From positions 1 to 16,808 of the forward strand of contig CBINHE010000091.1 in NCBI GenBank assembly GCA_966250375.1: a stretch of 16,808 nucleotides of DNA, given 5' to 3'. This stretch comes from CAMLDH01 sp966250375. Its GTDB lineage: Bacteria; Pseudomonadota; Gammaproteobacteria; Burkholderiales; Burkholderiaceae_D. Below the pieces are notes generated by a model. It did no database searches and was not told where the DNA came from. It worked only from the letters and a program-made list of their open reading frames with translations. Each line of letters begins with the position of its first letter. Position 1 is the stretch's first letter. The position numbers and the translations under genes are program-made. Of this stretch, positions 1 to 8,326 are shown in pieces.

Positions 1-48
1 CCCCGCGCACCGATACCGTCGCAAGAGCACTGGTGCGCGGGGCGCACC
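1..48. repeat. REP-like inverted repeat in the leader region
   Basis: Bases 1-11 (CCCCGCGCACC) are a perfect reverse complement of bases 32-42 (GGTGCGCGGGG), leaving a 20-base loop. A second, competing pairing exists between GGTGCG (32-37) and CGCACC (43-48). Read on the minus strand, the right part gives a TAGGGTGCGC...GCGCACC pattern, which resembles short intergenic palindromes common in proteobacterial genomes; that resemblance is from memory, not from a search. No T-run follows, so it does not look like a simple intrinsic terminator. The repeat may continue left of the window. Confidence 0.5.
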
Positions 49-108
49 CTACCTTATATCGGAGCGCAATCCGCTCTAAGTCGCCGAGCAAGAATAACAA
101 GAGATCCT
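49..108. other. Short leader before the PAAR gene
   Basis: No convincing gene lies here. A small hairpin is possible: GAGCG at 62-66 pairs with CGCTC at 72-76 across a 5-base loop. A purine-rich stretch (AAGAGA, about 99-104) sits just ahead of the ATG at 109 and could act as a weak ribosome binding site. TTATAT at 54-59 looks like a -10 box but has no good -35 partner, so no promoter is called. Confidence 0.3.
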
Positions 109-411
109 ATGCCGCCAGCAGCCAGAATCACCGATATGCACGTTTGCCCAATGCAAACGCCTGCCTTTCCAGCGCCCATCCCGCATGTTGGCGGTCCTGT
201 CATCGGGCCGGGCGTGCCGACGGTTTTGATCGGCAAGCTGCCGGCCAGCGTCGTTGGCGACAGCTGTGTGTGCGTCGGGCCGCCGGACACCATTGTCAAG
301 GGCTCCGCGACCGTAATGATCGGCGGCAAGCCGGCGGCGCGGATCGGCGACACCAGTGCCCACGGCGGCAATGTTGTCATGGGCTGTCCGACCGTCATGA
401 TCGGCGGCTGA
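109..411 (+). CDS. PAAR-domain spike-tip protein
   Basis: This 100-residue protein is essentially a lone PAAR domain. PAAR proteins fold into a small cone that sharpens the tip of a VgrG/gp5-type spike and often holds a metal ion. The sequence shows the glycine- and proline-rich PAAR repeats: PVIGPGVPTVLIG (residues 30-42), GPPDTIVKGSATVMIGGKPA (57-76), and a closing CPTVMIGG (93-100). His11, His26, His85 and Cys93 are candidate metal ligands, with Cys13, Cys53 and Cys55 nearby; their roles are inferred. There is no N- or C-terminal toxin extension, so it is probably structural rather than a loaded effector. The same frame stays open upstream to the window edge, but ATG 109 fits the domain boundary and has a purine-rich leader. 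It is followed after 21 bases by the gp25-like gene, as expected in a CIS baseplate cluster. Confidence 0.9.
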   Translation: MPPAARITDMHVCPMQTPAFPAPIPHVGGPVIGPGVPTVLIGKLPASVVGDSCVCVGPPDTIVKGSATVMIGGKPAARIGDTSAHGGNVVMGCPTVMIGG

Positions 412-432
412 TAACAAGCGCAATGGAAACGT

Positions 433-864
433 ATGGCTATCGATAAATCGTTTTTAGGGACCGGCTGGAGTTTTCCGCCTAAATTCAGTAAGGGCGATTC
501 CGCATTCGAGCGCGGCGGACAGGTGCTGATGGTGACGGAGGAAGACGATATCCGGGAGAGTCTGCACATCCTGCTGTCGACCGCGCCCGGCGAGCGGGTC
601 ATGCAGCCCGCCTTTGGCTGCGGCTTGAAGCTGCATGTGTTCGATCATGTCAACGAAAGTGCGGTCACTGAAATCACGGATCTGATCGAGCGGGCCATCC
701 TCTTTTTCGAGCCGAGAATCTCGGTCGAAAAGATCATCGTGGCGAATGACAAGATTCTGGAGGGCCTGCTCACGATCGATATCGAATACCGGATAAGAGC
801 GACCAATACCCGCAGCAACATGGTGTATCCGTTCTATTTCCTGGAGGGCACGAATGTCCTTTGA
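433..864 (+). CDS. gp25-like baseplate wedge protein (GPW/gp25 family)
   Basis: This 143-residue protein belongs to the GPW/gp25 family, the small wedge subunit shared by phage T4, T6SS (TssE) and eCIS (Afp9/Pvc9). The hallmark core is visible: an acidic start (EEDDIRESL, residues 36-44), then ILLSTAPGERVMQPAFGCGL (46-65), followed by a helical stretch and a C-terminal strand segment ending in FYFLEGTNVL. Family members help join wedge complexes and connect the baseplate to sheath assembly. The length is usual for the family. ATG 433 is preceded by GGAAA (425-429). The stop at 862-864 overlaps a possible mini-ORF that leads into the next gene. Confidence 0.92.
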   Translation: MAIDKSFLGTGWSFPPKFSKGDSAFERGGQVLMVTEEDDIRESLHILLSTAPGERVMQPAFGCGLKLHVFDHVNESAVTEITDLIERAILFFEPRISVEKIIVANDKILEGLLTIDIEYRIRATNTRSNMVYPFYFLEGTNVL

Positions 865-889
865 TCTGCTTGCGCTCACGGAAGCATGA
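854..889 (+). CDS. Possible 11-codon coupling mini-ORF
   Basis: ATG at 854 opens a tiny frame encoding MSFDLLALTEA and stopping with TGA at 887-889. It has the best Shine-Dalgarno match in the area: GGAGGG (843-848), five bases ahead. It starts inside the last codons of the gp25-like gene, and its stop overlaps the ATG of the baseplate J gene in an ATGA junction (886-889). The large gene has only a weak, close GGA of its own. The arrangement suggests that ribosomes are handed from one gene to the next through this peptide. Whether the peptide has any function is unknown. It could also be the relic of a longer N-terminus of the downstream protein. Confidence 0.35.
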   Translation: MSFDLLALTEA

Positions 890-3800
890 AATATCCCGCC
901 GATACGCTCGTCAACAATCATCCCATCGTCAGTGACGGGATGAGCCAGCAGCAACGCGCGCTCCCGGCGTTGGCGGAGGGGTATTTCAATGTCGATGAAA
1001 TGCGTATCGCCGATCTGCTGACGATGGCGGTCGACTATGCGCGAGTGGTCAAATTTCGCAACATGGACAATCGCGACGACGGCGACTGGAAATCGTTTTT
1101 TTCAACCGATGAAACCGTGATCATCGCGGCCATTCTGGCGACCGATCTGTCTCGTCATGAATCCGCATTTGAACGATTGTGGAGTGAGGAGGGAGAAAAC
1201 GGGCAGGCTTTCATGCGCGACATTCCGCTTGAAAAGCAGCCGACGTACACGCTGGCCGCATTGCTGAATCACTGGTTCGTCTCGCTCGGTCCGGTCGAGA
1301 GTACGGTCGGCAGCGACCTGCGCGCGCTGCTCGGCAGCATGATCGGACGGCTGAGAGGTGAGATCGCCAAGTTTGAAGCGCTGCATGCGCAATTTTCCGA
1401 AAACCCGCAGCAAACAAAAAATGCATTTGCCGAGGCATTCGATGCACTCTGGTTTGAAACGGTCGACCGCAACGGCTCGGGCGTGGTTGCCGAAGACGCC
1501 GGCAAGGTCGATGTCTCGTTTTCCTGCAAGGCCAATTTCTATGCGTTTCTGAAGGCTGTCGAGATGGTCCAGAAAAGCGCCGAAAAGTGGTTCGCTGCCT
1601 CCATGACCAATCAAACGCACGATCCCGCAGCCGGGCTTCTGATTGCGTTCCTCCAGCTGTATCAGCGCTTGAAAAAAAAGATCAATCGCTACACCCACAA
1701 TCATCTGGATTTCTATTACGACAAAGTCCTCATGAGCCGCCCGCAGGCGCCGACGCCTGACAGCACTTACCTGGTGCTGCAGGCGATCGCCTCGCACAAG
1801 GAGGTACCGATCGAGGAGGGCACGGAATTTGTCGCCGGGACCGATGCCGAGAAGCGGGACATCATCTATGTGGCGGCCAACGGGATGTTGGTCAACGACG
1901 CGCAGGTGAGCGCGCTGCATACCCTGTATTTCAACAGGGATCGAATGAGCTCACCGGAAAACATGCTCACCGAAACATTGCTCGACGGGGCGACCAGGCA
2001 GTTCCCTACCGGTTTCTGGAAAAATGCAATACCTGTGACCGCCGGCACGGTGCTGACCGCACGTGAAAAGCCGCGCTCGCATCCTTTGCTGGGCGCACCG
2101 AAGGCGTCGCCTGACGCGCCATGTTATCCGGCCGCCAGAATCGGATTCGCGCTGTCGAGCAAGGTGCTGGCGCTGCGGGAAGGGCAGCGGCGGGTGTCGA
2201 TCACGTTGAAGTTCGGCGAGACCGCCGCCGACATGGGCGGCGACCTGGAGACCCGCATCAACGATCTCATGAATGCGCAGCACGTGCCGAAAGATAAAGC
2301 CGCAAGCGGTCGTCTTGCCGTGGACGATATCTTCTTCAGGGCATTCCGCCACATGTTCGTGATCGGCGTGACTGCTGAAAGCGGCTGGCTGGACGTGCCT
2401 GAGTATGTGCCGATGTATTCCGGCATCAGCAACACATGCGAAAAAAACAGTCTCATGATCAGCTTCGAACTGGCGCCGCACTTCCCGCCGGTGACGCCGT
2501 ATTCGCGTGCTATCCACGGTGAGAACTACGACACGGGTCTGCCGCTTGTGCGCTTCATCATCAATCCTGACAATTATCTGTATCCCTACGGTCTGCTGCG
2601 CAATCTTCCGCTCAAGGAAGCTGTCATTACGGTGGACGTGGCGGGCTGCAAGGAGCTGGCGCTGTACAACGACGTCGGACAGTTGTCGCCTGCCACGCCA
2701 TTCAATCCCTTCGGTCCGATCCCGGTGGTTGGCTCTTACTTCATCGTCGGCAGCGCCGAGGCTGCATGCAAGCGCCTGACCAGTTTCGACATCGACGTCG
2801 AGTGGGGCGGGCTGCCTGCCGTACGCGGCGGGTTCGAGGCTTACTATCAAGGATACGAGGCTGTCGCCGACGGCGAAGCAGTCGTCGCATCGGTCAGCAC
2901 ATTGACCGATGGTAAATGGACGCCTGGCGATAACGCAAGACAAGCGCCCGTTACGCTGTTCGATAAATGGGACGATGAACGCGATATCGACGGCATTGCA
3001 CCGTACCGCACACTGTCCGCCAACCAGATCATTCATTATTACAAGCCGCTCGACCGGCTGCCGGCTGCGGAGGCGTTCACTTATACGCCATCGTCCAAGA
3101 ACGGCTTTTTCAAATTCACGCTGTCAGGACCATCATTTGTATTCGGGCACAAGGATTACCCTTTGGTGCTGGCGCATGCGTTGACCTACAACTCCAGACA
3201 AAAAGTGACGGCGTTGCAAAAGACGGTGCCGAACCCGCCGTATACGCCGTTGGTCAATTCGATTTCGCTCAATTACAAGGCCTTTTCGAGCATCCGGCTG
3301 GATCAGCCCGATGCGAGCGCCGATCGCGAAGGTGAAAAGTTCATTCACTTGCATCCGCTCGGCTGGGAAGTGCAGGGCGATGCGGGCTATTCCCACGTGC
3401 CTTTGATACCGCAGTATGACTACGCCGGCAATCTGTATATCGGATTCGATGCGACCCGCATGGCGGGCCCCCTGAATTTGTTCTTTCACTTGCGCGAGGA
3501 CTCGCTGCCGCTGGAAGATGCGGCCGGCGCGGCCTTGTGCTGGTCTTATCTTGCGGCCAACCGCTGGGTCGCCTTCAAGAAAAATCAGCTTGTCTCGGAT
3601 TCGACCCAGGGCTTCATGGTGTCGGGCGTCGTGACGCTGGAAGTGCCGCCCGACATCGACAAGGACCATACCGTGATGCCGAGCGGCATATGCTGGATCA
3701 GAGTCTCGGCGGAACACAACCTTGACAAGTTTTGCAGCATGTATGCGGTCTACGCCAATGGCTTGAAAGTCAGCCGTCGGCAAAGTGACGAGTTGTCGTC

Positions 3801-4701
3801 TGCGCCGGTGACGTTGCCTGCCGCGACCATTCAGCGCAGCAAGAAGACCATTCCGGGGCTGGGCAAAATCACCCAGATCATCGAGTCCTTCGGCGGTCGC
3901 CCGATAGAAAGCAGAAGCCATCTGCGCACGCGGACCAGCGAGCGGCTGCGGCACAAGAACCGGGCGGTCTCGCCGCGCGACTATGAGACGTTGATCCTGG
4001 AACGCTTTCCTGAAATCTACAAGGTCAAGTGCTTTCCCAATATGGTGGCCGACAATGGACCGAAAAAATGCATACGGCCCGGCCATACGCTGATCGTGGC
4101 GTTGCCGCATTTATTGAAGTTCGGCAGCGCGAGCCGGATGCCGATGCTGGACGGGCATGTCATCGGCGAAGTGCGGGATTTCATCGGCGGCTTCGCATCG
4201 CCGTTCGCCACCATCGACGTGTGCAATCCGGTCTATGAACACATACAGGTGCGCTGCACCGTCAAGTTCAAAAAGGGACTGAGTGGCGGCTACTACCTCA
4301 ATCTGTTGAATCAGGCGATTTCCGACTTCCTGTCGCCATGGGACGAAAGCGGCTATCCGGTGCATTTCGGCTGGTGCATCCGCCAGCACAACGTGGAATC
4401 GTTCATTCTGGGCCTGGATTATGTCGACTACGTGACCCGGTTTTCGATGTTGCGCATTTCCCCCGATGGCGACGGCCGGTTTGCACTATTCGATACCGCT
4501 ACCATCATGGAAAACGGCGAGCGGCAAAAGGATATCCACCCCAAATACCCATGGAGCATTGCGGTGCCGCTGCAAAAGCATGCGATTGAGACGACCGACG
4601 ATTTCACGCCGATCAAGCCGCATATGGCGGGATTGGCCGAACTGGAGATCGGCACCACATTCATTATTTCAGCAAGGGACATGCATGGCAAAGCGGACTA
4701 G
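886..4701 (+). CDS. Large baseplate J-like wedge protein (Afp11/Pvc11 type)
   Basis: This 1271-residue protein is recognised as the large baseplate subunit of an eCIS, equivalent to Afp11/Pvc11 and distantly to T4 gp6 or phage P2 J. The clearest signature is near residues 1010-1050, where RTSERLRHKNRAVSPRDYE leads into LILERFPEIYKVKCFPN, a pattern typical of the baseplate J domain. The rest is a long N-terminal region with helical segments (about residues 90-280) followed by beta-rich domains. No signal peptide or membrane segment is seen. Wedge proteins of this kind make the ring that holds the spike and changes shape on firing. ATG 886 is the only start possible before codon 19, because the frame is closed by the upstream gene's own stop at 862-864. 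Its 3' end overlaps the next gene by 17 bases. An A8 tract lies at 1672-1679. Confidence 0.87.
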   Translation: MKYPADTLVNNHPIVSDGMSQQQRALPALAEGYFNVDEMRIADLLTMAVDYARVVKFRNMDNRDDGDWKSFFSTDETVIIAAILATDLSRHESAFERLWSEEGENGQAFMRDIPLEKQPTYTLAALLNHWFVSLGPVESTVGSDLRALLGSMIGRLRGEIAKFEALHAQFSENPQQTKNAFAEAFDALWFETVDRNGSGVVAEDAGKVDVSFSCKANFYAFLKAVEMVQKSAEKWFAASMTNQTHDPAAGLLIAFLQLYQRLKKKINRYTHNHLDFYYDKVLMSRPQAPTPDSTYLVLQAIASHKEVPIEEGTEFVAGTDAEKRDIIYVAANGMLVNDAQVSALHTLYFNRDRMSSPENMLTETLLDGATRQFPTGFWKNAIPVTAGTVLTAREKPRSHPLLGAPKASPDAPCYPAARIGFALSSKVLALREGQRRVSITLKFGETAADMGGDLETRINDLMNAQHVPKDKAASGRLAVDDIFFRAFRHMFVIGVTAESGWLDVPEYVPMYSGISNTCEKNSLMISFELAPHFPPVTPYSRAIHGENYDTGLPLVRFIINPDNYLYPYGLLRNLPLKEAVITVDVAGCKELALYNDVGQLSPATPFNPFGPIPVVGSYFIVGSAEAACKRLTSFDIDVEWGGLPAVRGGFEAYYQGYEAVADGEAVVASVSTLTDGKWTPGDNARQAPVTLFDKWDDERDIDGIAPYRTLSANQIIHYYKPLDRLPAAEAFTYTPSSKNGFFKFTLSGPSFVFGHKDYPLVLAHALTYNSRQKVTALQKTVPNPPYTPLVNSISLNYKAFSSIRLDQPDASADREGEKFIHLHPLGWEVQGDAGYSHVPLIPQYDYAGNLYIGFDATRMAGPLNLFFHLREDSLPLEDAAGAALCWSYLAANRWVAFKKNQLVSDSTQGFMVSGVVTLEVPPDIDKDHTVMPSGICWIRVSAEHNLDKFCSMYAVYANGLKVSRRQSDELSSAPVTLPAATIQRSKKTIPGLGKITQIIESFGGRPIESRSHLRTRTSERLRHKNRAVSPRDYETLILERFPEIYKVKCFPNMVADNGPKKCIRPGHTLIVALPHLLKFGSASRMPMLDGHVIGEVRDFIGGFASPFATIDVCNPVYEHIQVRCTVKFKKGLSGGYYLNLLNQAISDFLSPWDESGYPVHFGWCIRQHNVESFILGLDYVDYVTRFSMLRISPDGDGRFALFDTATIMENGERQKDIHPKYPWSIAVPLQKHAIETTDDFTPIKPHMAGLAELEIGTTFIISARDMHGKAD
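4674..4679 (+). promoter_or_regulatory. Ribosome binding site that fixes the fibre-like gene start
   Basis: AAGGGA lies five bases ahead of ATG 4685, inside the end of the baseplate J gene. It supports 4685 over the much longer open frame that runs back to 4466, which would lie wholly inside the J gene. Confidence 0.6.
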
Positions 4702-5482
4702 AGATACGCTCAAACAGAAATTCATGAATGGCGAAATGCCTTCGATGAACGGCTTCGCCGATCTGATCGATTCGATGCTGAACATGCTCGAAGACGGTTT
4801 CGAAAAAACGCCGGCCGATGGTTTCAAAGTGGCGCAATTACGAGATGGAAGATTGATCAGCTTTTACCAGGACATCGATGTGCAAAGTCCTCTCTGGTCG
4901 ATACGTCTCGATACGTCTCTCGAAAAGAGCTTGATCGTCGGCAACAAGAACAATGCCAACGCGCTGACGCTGCGCGACCTCCCGAAGAATGACCAACAGC
5001 GCGACATCTCTCGTGTCGGCGTCGGCATCAACACGGACCGTCCGCAGTACGAACTCGATGTCGCGGGCACCGTTGCCGCCTACGGACGCACCGGCCGCAA
5101 AGGAGAACTTCCGGTGCCAGCCGATAGCGAGTGGCACGATATCACCGAGACGCTGGACGGCTGCCAAGCGTTCGAGATCATGGCCGGCGTGGGCAAGAAA
5201 GGTAGCGGGAAATATACGATCATGCACGCATTCGCGCTCAATGCGTTCAACTCAAAGAGCCACATCACTTATCACCAGGCCTTTTACAGCTCCAAGTGCT
5301 GTCGGCTGGAACTGCGCTGGCAGCCTGCGGACAGCGGCGTGCGCAACGAATACAAGTTGCAGATGCGGGTTGGCTGTTCCTACGGTCCGGGGGTCTGGGC
5401 GAAGTACAGCATCACCAGCTTGTGGCACGACCCATTCATGGATGATTGCCTCAACAAACCCAAGATGGAAATAAAGAAATGA
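4685..5482 (+). CDS. Fibre-like or adaptor protein of the CIS
   Basis: This 265-residue protein looks like a tail-fibre or baseplate-adaptor component. Residues 5-35 (TRDTLKQKFMNGEMPSMNGF, then ADLIDSMLNML) match a helical N-terminal motif that I recall from CIS-linked fibre proteins, of the form LK..F..G..P....FADLIDSML. Around residues 110-130 is VGVGINTDRPQYELDVAGTV, similar to the repeated VGIG...P...LDV.G strand motif of phage fibre shafts. The remaining C-terminal half (about 140-260) is probably a beta-rich globular domain with WHDITETLDGCQAFEIMAG and several cysteines (two adjacent in SSKCCRLELRW). Role in target binding is inferred from position and motifs. The start overlaps the J gene by 17 bases and the stop forms an ATGA overlap with the next gene. 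There is no S74 self-cleaving peptidase tail and no long shaft, so it is short for a full receptor-binding fibre. Confidence 0.65.
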   Translation: MAKRTRDTLKQKFMNGEMPSMNGFADLIDSMLNMLEDGFEKTPADGFKVAQLRDGRLISFYQDIDVQSPLWSIRLDTSLEKSLIVGNKNNANALTLRDLPKNDQQRDISRVGVGINTDRPQYELDVAGTVAAYGRTGRKGELPVPADSEWHDITETLDGCQAFEIMAGVGKKGSGKYTIMHAFALNAFNSKSHITYHQAFYSSKCCRLELRWQPADSGVRNEYKLQMRVGCSYGPGVWAKYSITSLWHDPFMDDCLNKPKMEIKK

Positions 5483-5814
5483 CATTGCAAGCGGTCTACC
5501 ATATCGCTCTGGAAACCGATGACGGATGCCTGATTGTCGAGGCGTTGGCGGAGCGTCCTTTCAAGGAAGTATTCGAGCTGATCGGCAAACTCAACCGCCA
5601 AGCCAATGCCAATGCATATTGCGCCGAGGATGGCGACCAGCCGCACCTTTTTGCATTCACTGCGCGGGAGCTTGCACTGACGCTCAAGGCATTGGCGGCG
5701 TTGCCGTTCAATCGCGTCGCGGCATTGGTGTCCGATCTGAATTTCCAGATGCAGCAGCAAATGGCGCCCGCAGTACATTCGAGCAAGGTAGCCTCGTCTC
5801 ATGTCGAGCGCTGA
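5479..5814 (+). CDS. Small internally duplicated protein of unknown function
   Basis: I do not recognise this 111-residue protein. Its place between fibre-like and baseplate genes, with an ATGA overlap upstream (5479-5482) and a 14-base overlap downstream, makes it a likely member of the injection-system operon. Two 20-residue segments match in register: residues 22-41 (ALAERPFKEVFELIGKLNRQ) and 71-90 (ALAALPFNRVAALVSDLNFQ), with 10 of 20 positions identical by my count. It therefore looks like two copies of a strand plus helix-hairpin unit. No signal peptide or membrane helix is seen. A small baseplate accessory, chaperone or connector are all possible. The start at 5479 is supported by the stop-start overlap; the in-frame ATG at 5446 lies inside the upstream gene. 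Confidence 0.7.
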   Translation: MTLQAVYHIALETDDGCLIVEALAERPFKEVFELIGKLNRQANANAYCAEDGDQPHLFAFTARELALTLKALAALPFNRVAALVSDLNFQMQQQMAPAVHSSKVASSHVER

Positions 5815-8323
5815 TTACATCAGCAAGATCCAGCCTGACCCGGACGGCCTCGATTTCGATGCGTTACGGGAGGGGGGCATCACGCTGCTGCAAGCTTTGT
5901 GCGGCAAGACATGGACCGACTATAACCTGCATGATCCCGGCGTTACCATTCTTGAGCAGCTTTGTTATGGCCTGACCGACCTTGCTTATCGGTCCGGATT
6001 CGAGCCCGAAGATTATCTGACGGAGGAACATGGGCGCATCGACTACGAAGCGCATGCGCTGTATCCGCCGCAGGAAATTTTTCCAAGCCAGCCTGTCACC
6101 GCGAATGACTATCGCAAAATCATTTACGATGCGGTGCCCGAGCTTGACGATATCTGGCTTGAACCGGCGAGTGACAATGACGGGGCGCCGCGCGGTTTGT
6201 ATTCGGTGTACATCAAGCTCGATGAGGCATTGGACGACACGGCATCGGCCGGCGCGCGCGACCATGCAATGCGAAAAGTAAAGGAAGTGTTCACGGCACA
6301 CAGAAACCTTTGCGAAGACATTCATGAAATCAACATCGTAAAAACCGAGCATTACTTTTTGCAAGGCGAGGTCGAAATCAACGGCCATTGCAATCCCGCT
6401 GACGTATTCGCCAACATCTACTTTGAATGCGCGCGAATTATTTCATCGAGCTTCGAAGTTGACCGCTATGAAGATGTCTTCACCGGCGGCAAAGGACTGG
6501 AGCAGATATTTACCGGGCCGATGACACGGCATGGCTACATCGGCGACGGCAATTTCGATTCATCGCATAAGAGCGTGTCGATTGTCAAATTGATTGGTCT
6601 GATTCGGAACATCGTTGGCGTGGAGCAGGTGCATAGTCTCGGACTGGTCAATGCAAACGGGGAGAGCGTGGACAGCATTGCCTATGACTCGGTACGGCAT
6701 ATCTGCCCCCGCTTGCGTTTTCCCGACGATGCGAAAGACAATCTTTTGCAATTGCTGTTTGCGCGGGGCACGGCCGGCAGCCATGCGGTCGATCATGAAG
6801 AAGAATTGTCCCGGATCGAAAAGAAAAGCGCGCTGCTGGAAGAAGCCAGACTGCAACTGGCCAAGCGAAAATTCGAGTTCCAGGCGTTCAGGAACAGTCG
6901 GCAAACCATCGCGCAATTCGTGCCGCTGCCGGAGGGGAAGCATCGCAACCTGAGTGAATATTATTCGATTCAACATCAGTTTCCCGCCATCTACGGCATT
7001 AATCGATATGGCGTTCCAGAGTCTGCGCCGGTCGAGCAAAAGGCAAGTGCGAACCAGTTGAAGGCATATCTGTTCGTGCCGGAACAGCTGATGGCGAATT
7101 ATCTGCAAACGCTGCAGGAAATACCCAACCTGTTTTCGGTCAGCGAGACACTGAGCCAATCGTACTTCTCGCAACTGGTGGACAATCAAAGCCTGCCGGA
7201 TATCGAACGCCTGTACGTTGAGTCGCCGTCGCAAACAAAGACGATGGTGTCGGAAATATTGTCTGCATACGACGATGTCAACGATCGCAGGAATCGCGCT
7301 CTGGATTTTTTGCTGGCCATGTATGGTGAACAATTCAGCCAAAAATCGCTACAGCGTTTCAACTTTTATCGTGAAAAAAGCACGCCGGAATGGCTGATTG
7401 CGAACAAGCTCGCGTTTCTGAAAAATATCGTCGATCTCAGTAGAAATCGCGCAACGGCATTCGATTATTCGCAGCCGGTGTGGAATACCGGGAACGTCGC
7501 CGGATTGCAAAAAAAAGTCGGCATCCTTCTTGGATTGAAGCATGTCGATCGCTTCCGCTCGTTGAGTGGCGAGCTGGCCGAGCGCAAGATCAAATTGCTG
7601 CCGGATGACATATTCGAGCAGTCGGCAAAAACCCGGCCGGCAGACGAAGCCGGGCAGAGCGTGCCGCGAAAAAGCAGCAGTCTCTCCGAGCATGTTGCTG
7701 CAAACGATTTCCTGAAAGATGTTCCGCTGGGCGAGTCGGCATTCAGGAAAGGCTTCGATCTCAAAAACTATCTGTTGATCGACAGTGACGAGCAAACCCT
7801 GGTGTGTTTCAGGCGGCACAAGAGTGCGAAGCTGTGGCAATTCGCCAGCGCCGCCAATCGCGAGGCGGCAGAGCGCTGCGCGCATGAATTTTGCAAAGCG
7901 ATTGCCCAACTCAACGCGGACAGCGAGGGCTTGCACATCGTCGAGCATCTTCTGTTGCGGCCGCGCGGACGCCGGGAGTCCCAGCAGGAAGACAGCGGGC
8001 GGGAAGGCAGCGAGAAGCACGCAGGCTTTTTTGATTTTCGGATCAGCGTGATTTTTCCAGGATGGACCGCGCGGTTTCATGACAAGGAATTCAGGAAGCT
8101 GGCGGAAGAGACCGTGTGCAGGAATGCGCCGGCACACGTCTATCCGGAGTTTTATTGGCTCGATTTTGTGCGCATGCGGGATTTTGAAGCGCGCTATCAG
8201 ACCTGGTTGCAGGAGCTGCGTTCGCTTCCGTCCAATCCGGTGGCGCTTGATGTCGCGGCCGACGACCTGATCGCCTTCCTGCATAGAAATCGGAAGAAAG
8301 AAAAGCAGGATTATTGGGTTTGA
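5801..8323 (+). CDS. Second baseplate protein (Afp12/Pvc12 type)
   Basis: This 840-residue protein is the partner of the J-like protein in the eCIS baseplate. The N-terminus carries the family hallmark W38-T-D-Y-N followed by HDPGVTILEQLCYGLTDLAY (44-63); DPG-hydrophobic-LE is the shared baseplate signature. A coiled coil is likely at about residues 333-362, rich in E, K and L (EEELSRIEKKSALLEEARL). Further conserved-looking segments are GNVAGLQKKVGILLGL near 565-580, EGLHIVEHLLLRPR near 710-722, and the C-terminal FDFRISVIFPGWTARF followed by APAHVYPEFYWLDF (about 744-790), which resembles the closing domain of this family. No membrane or export signal is seen. It starts within the end of the small gene before it and ends three bases before the tape-measure gene. 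An A8 tract lies at 7509-7516. Confidence 0.85.
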   Translation: MSSADYISKIQPDPDGLDFDALREGGITLLQALCGKTWTDYNLHDPGVTILEQLCYGLTDLAYRSGFEPEDYLTEEHGRIDYEAHALYPPQEIFPSQPVTANDYRKIIYDAVPELDDIWLEPASDNDGAPRGLYSVYIKLDEALDDTASAGARDHAMRKVKEVFTAHRNLCEDIHEINIVKTEHYFLQGEVEINGHCNPADVFANIYFECARIISSSFEVDRYEDVFTGGKGLEQIFTGPMTRHGYIGDGNFDSSHKSVSIVKLIGLIRNIVGVEQVHSLGLVNANGESVDSIAYDSVRHICPRLRFPDDAKDNLLQLLFARGTAGSHAVDHEEELSRIEKKSALLEEARLQLAKRKFEFQAFRNSRQTIAQFVPLPEGKHRNLSEYYSIQHQFPAIYGINRYGVPESAPVEQKASANQLKAYLFVPEQLMANYLQTLQEIPNLFSVSETLSQSYFSQLVDNQSLPDIERLYVESPSQTKTMVSEILSAYDDVNDRRNRALDFLLAMYGEQFSQKSLQRFNFYREKSTPEWLIANKLAFLKNIVDLSRNRATAFDYSQPVWNTGNVAGLQKKVGILLGLKHVDRFRSLSGELAERKIKLLPDDIFEQSAKTRPADEAGQSVPRKSSSLSEHVAANDFLKDVPLGESAFRKGFDLKNYLLIDSDEQTLVCFRRHKSAKLWQFASAANREAAERCAHEFCKAIAQLNADSEGLHIVEHLLLRPRGRRESQQEDSGREGSEKHAGFFDFRISVIFPGWTARFHDKEFRKLAEETVCRNAPAHVYPEFYWLDFVRMRDFEARYQTWLQELRSLPSNPVALDVAADDLIAFLHRNRKKEKQDYWV

Positions 8324-8326
8324 CGC

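Noticed and set aside
54..59. TTATAT as a -10 promoter box
   Set aside because: No recognisable -35 element lies at the right distance, and a single six-base match is weak evidence.
2..79. Possible C-terminal tail of an upstream gene, ending with TAA at 77-79
   Set aside because: The frame is open from the window edge, but the short peptide (…GAPYLISERNPL) matches nothing I know and runs straight through the inverted repeat. A non-coding leader is at least as likely.
33..446. 137-codon open frame on the plus strand
   Set aside because: It overlaps the whole PAAR gene in another frame and has an arginine- and alanine-rich, shadow-like composition.
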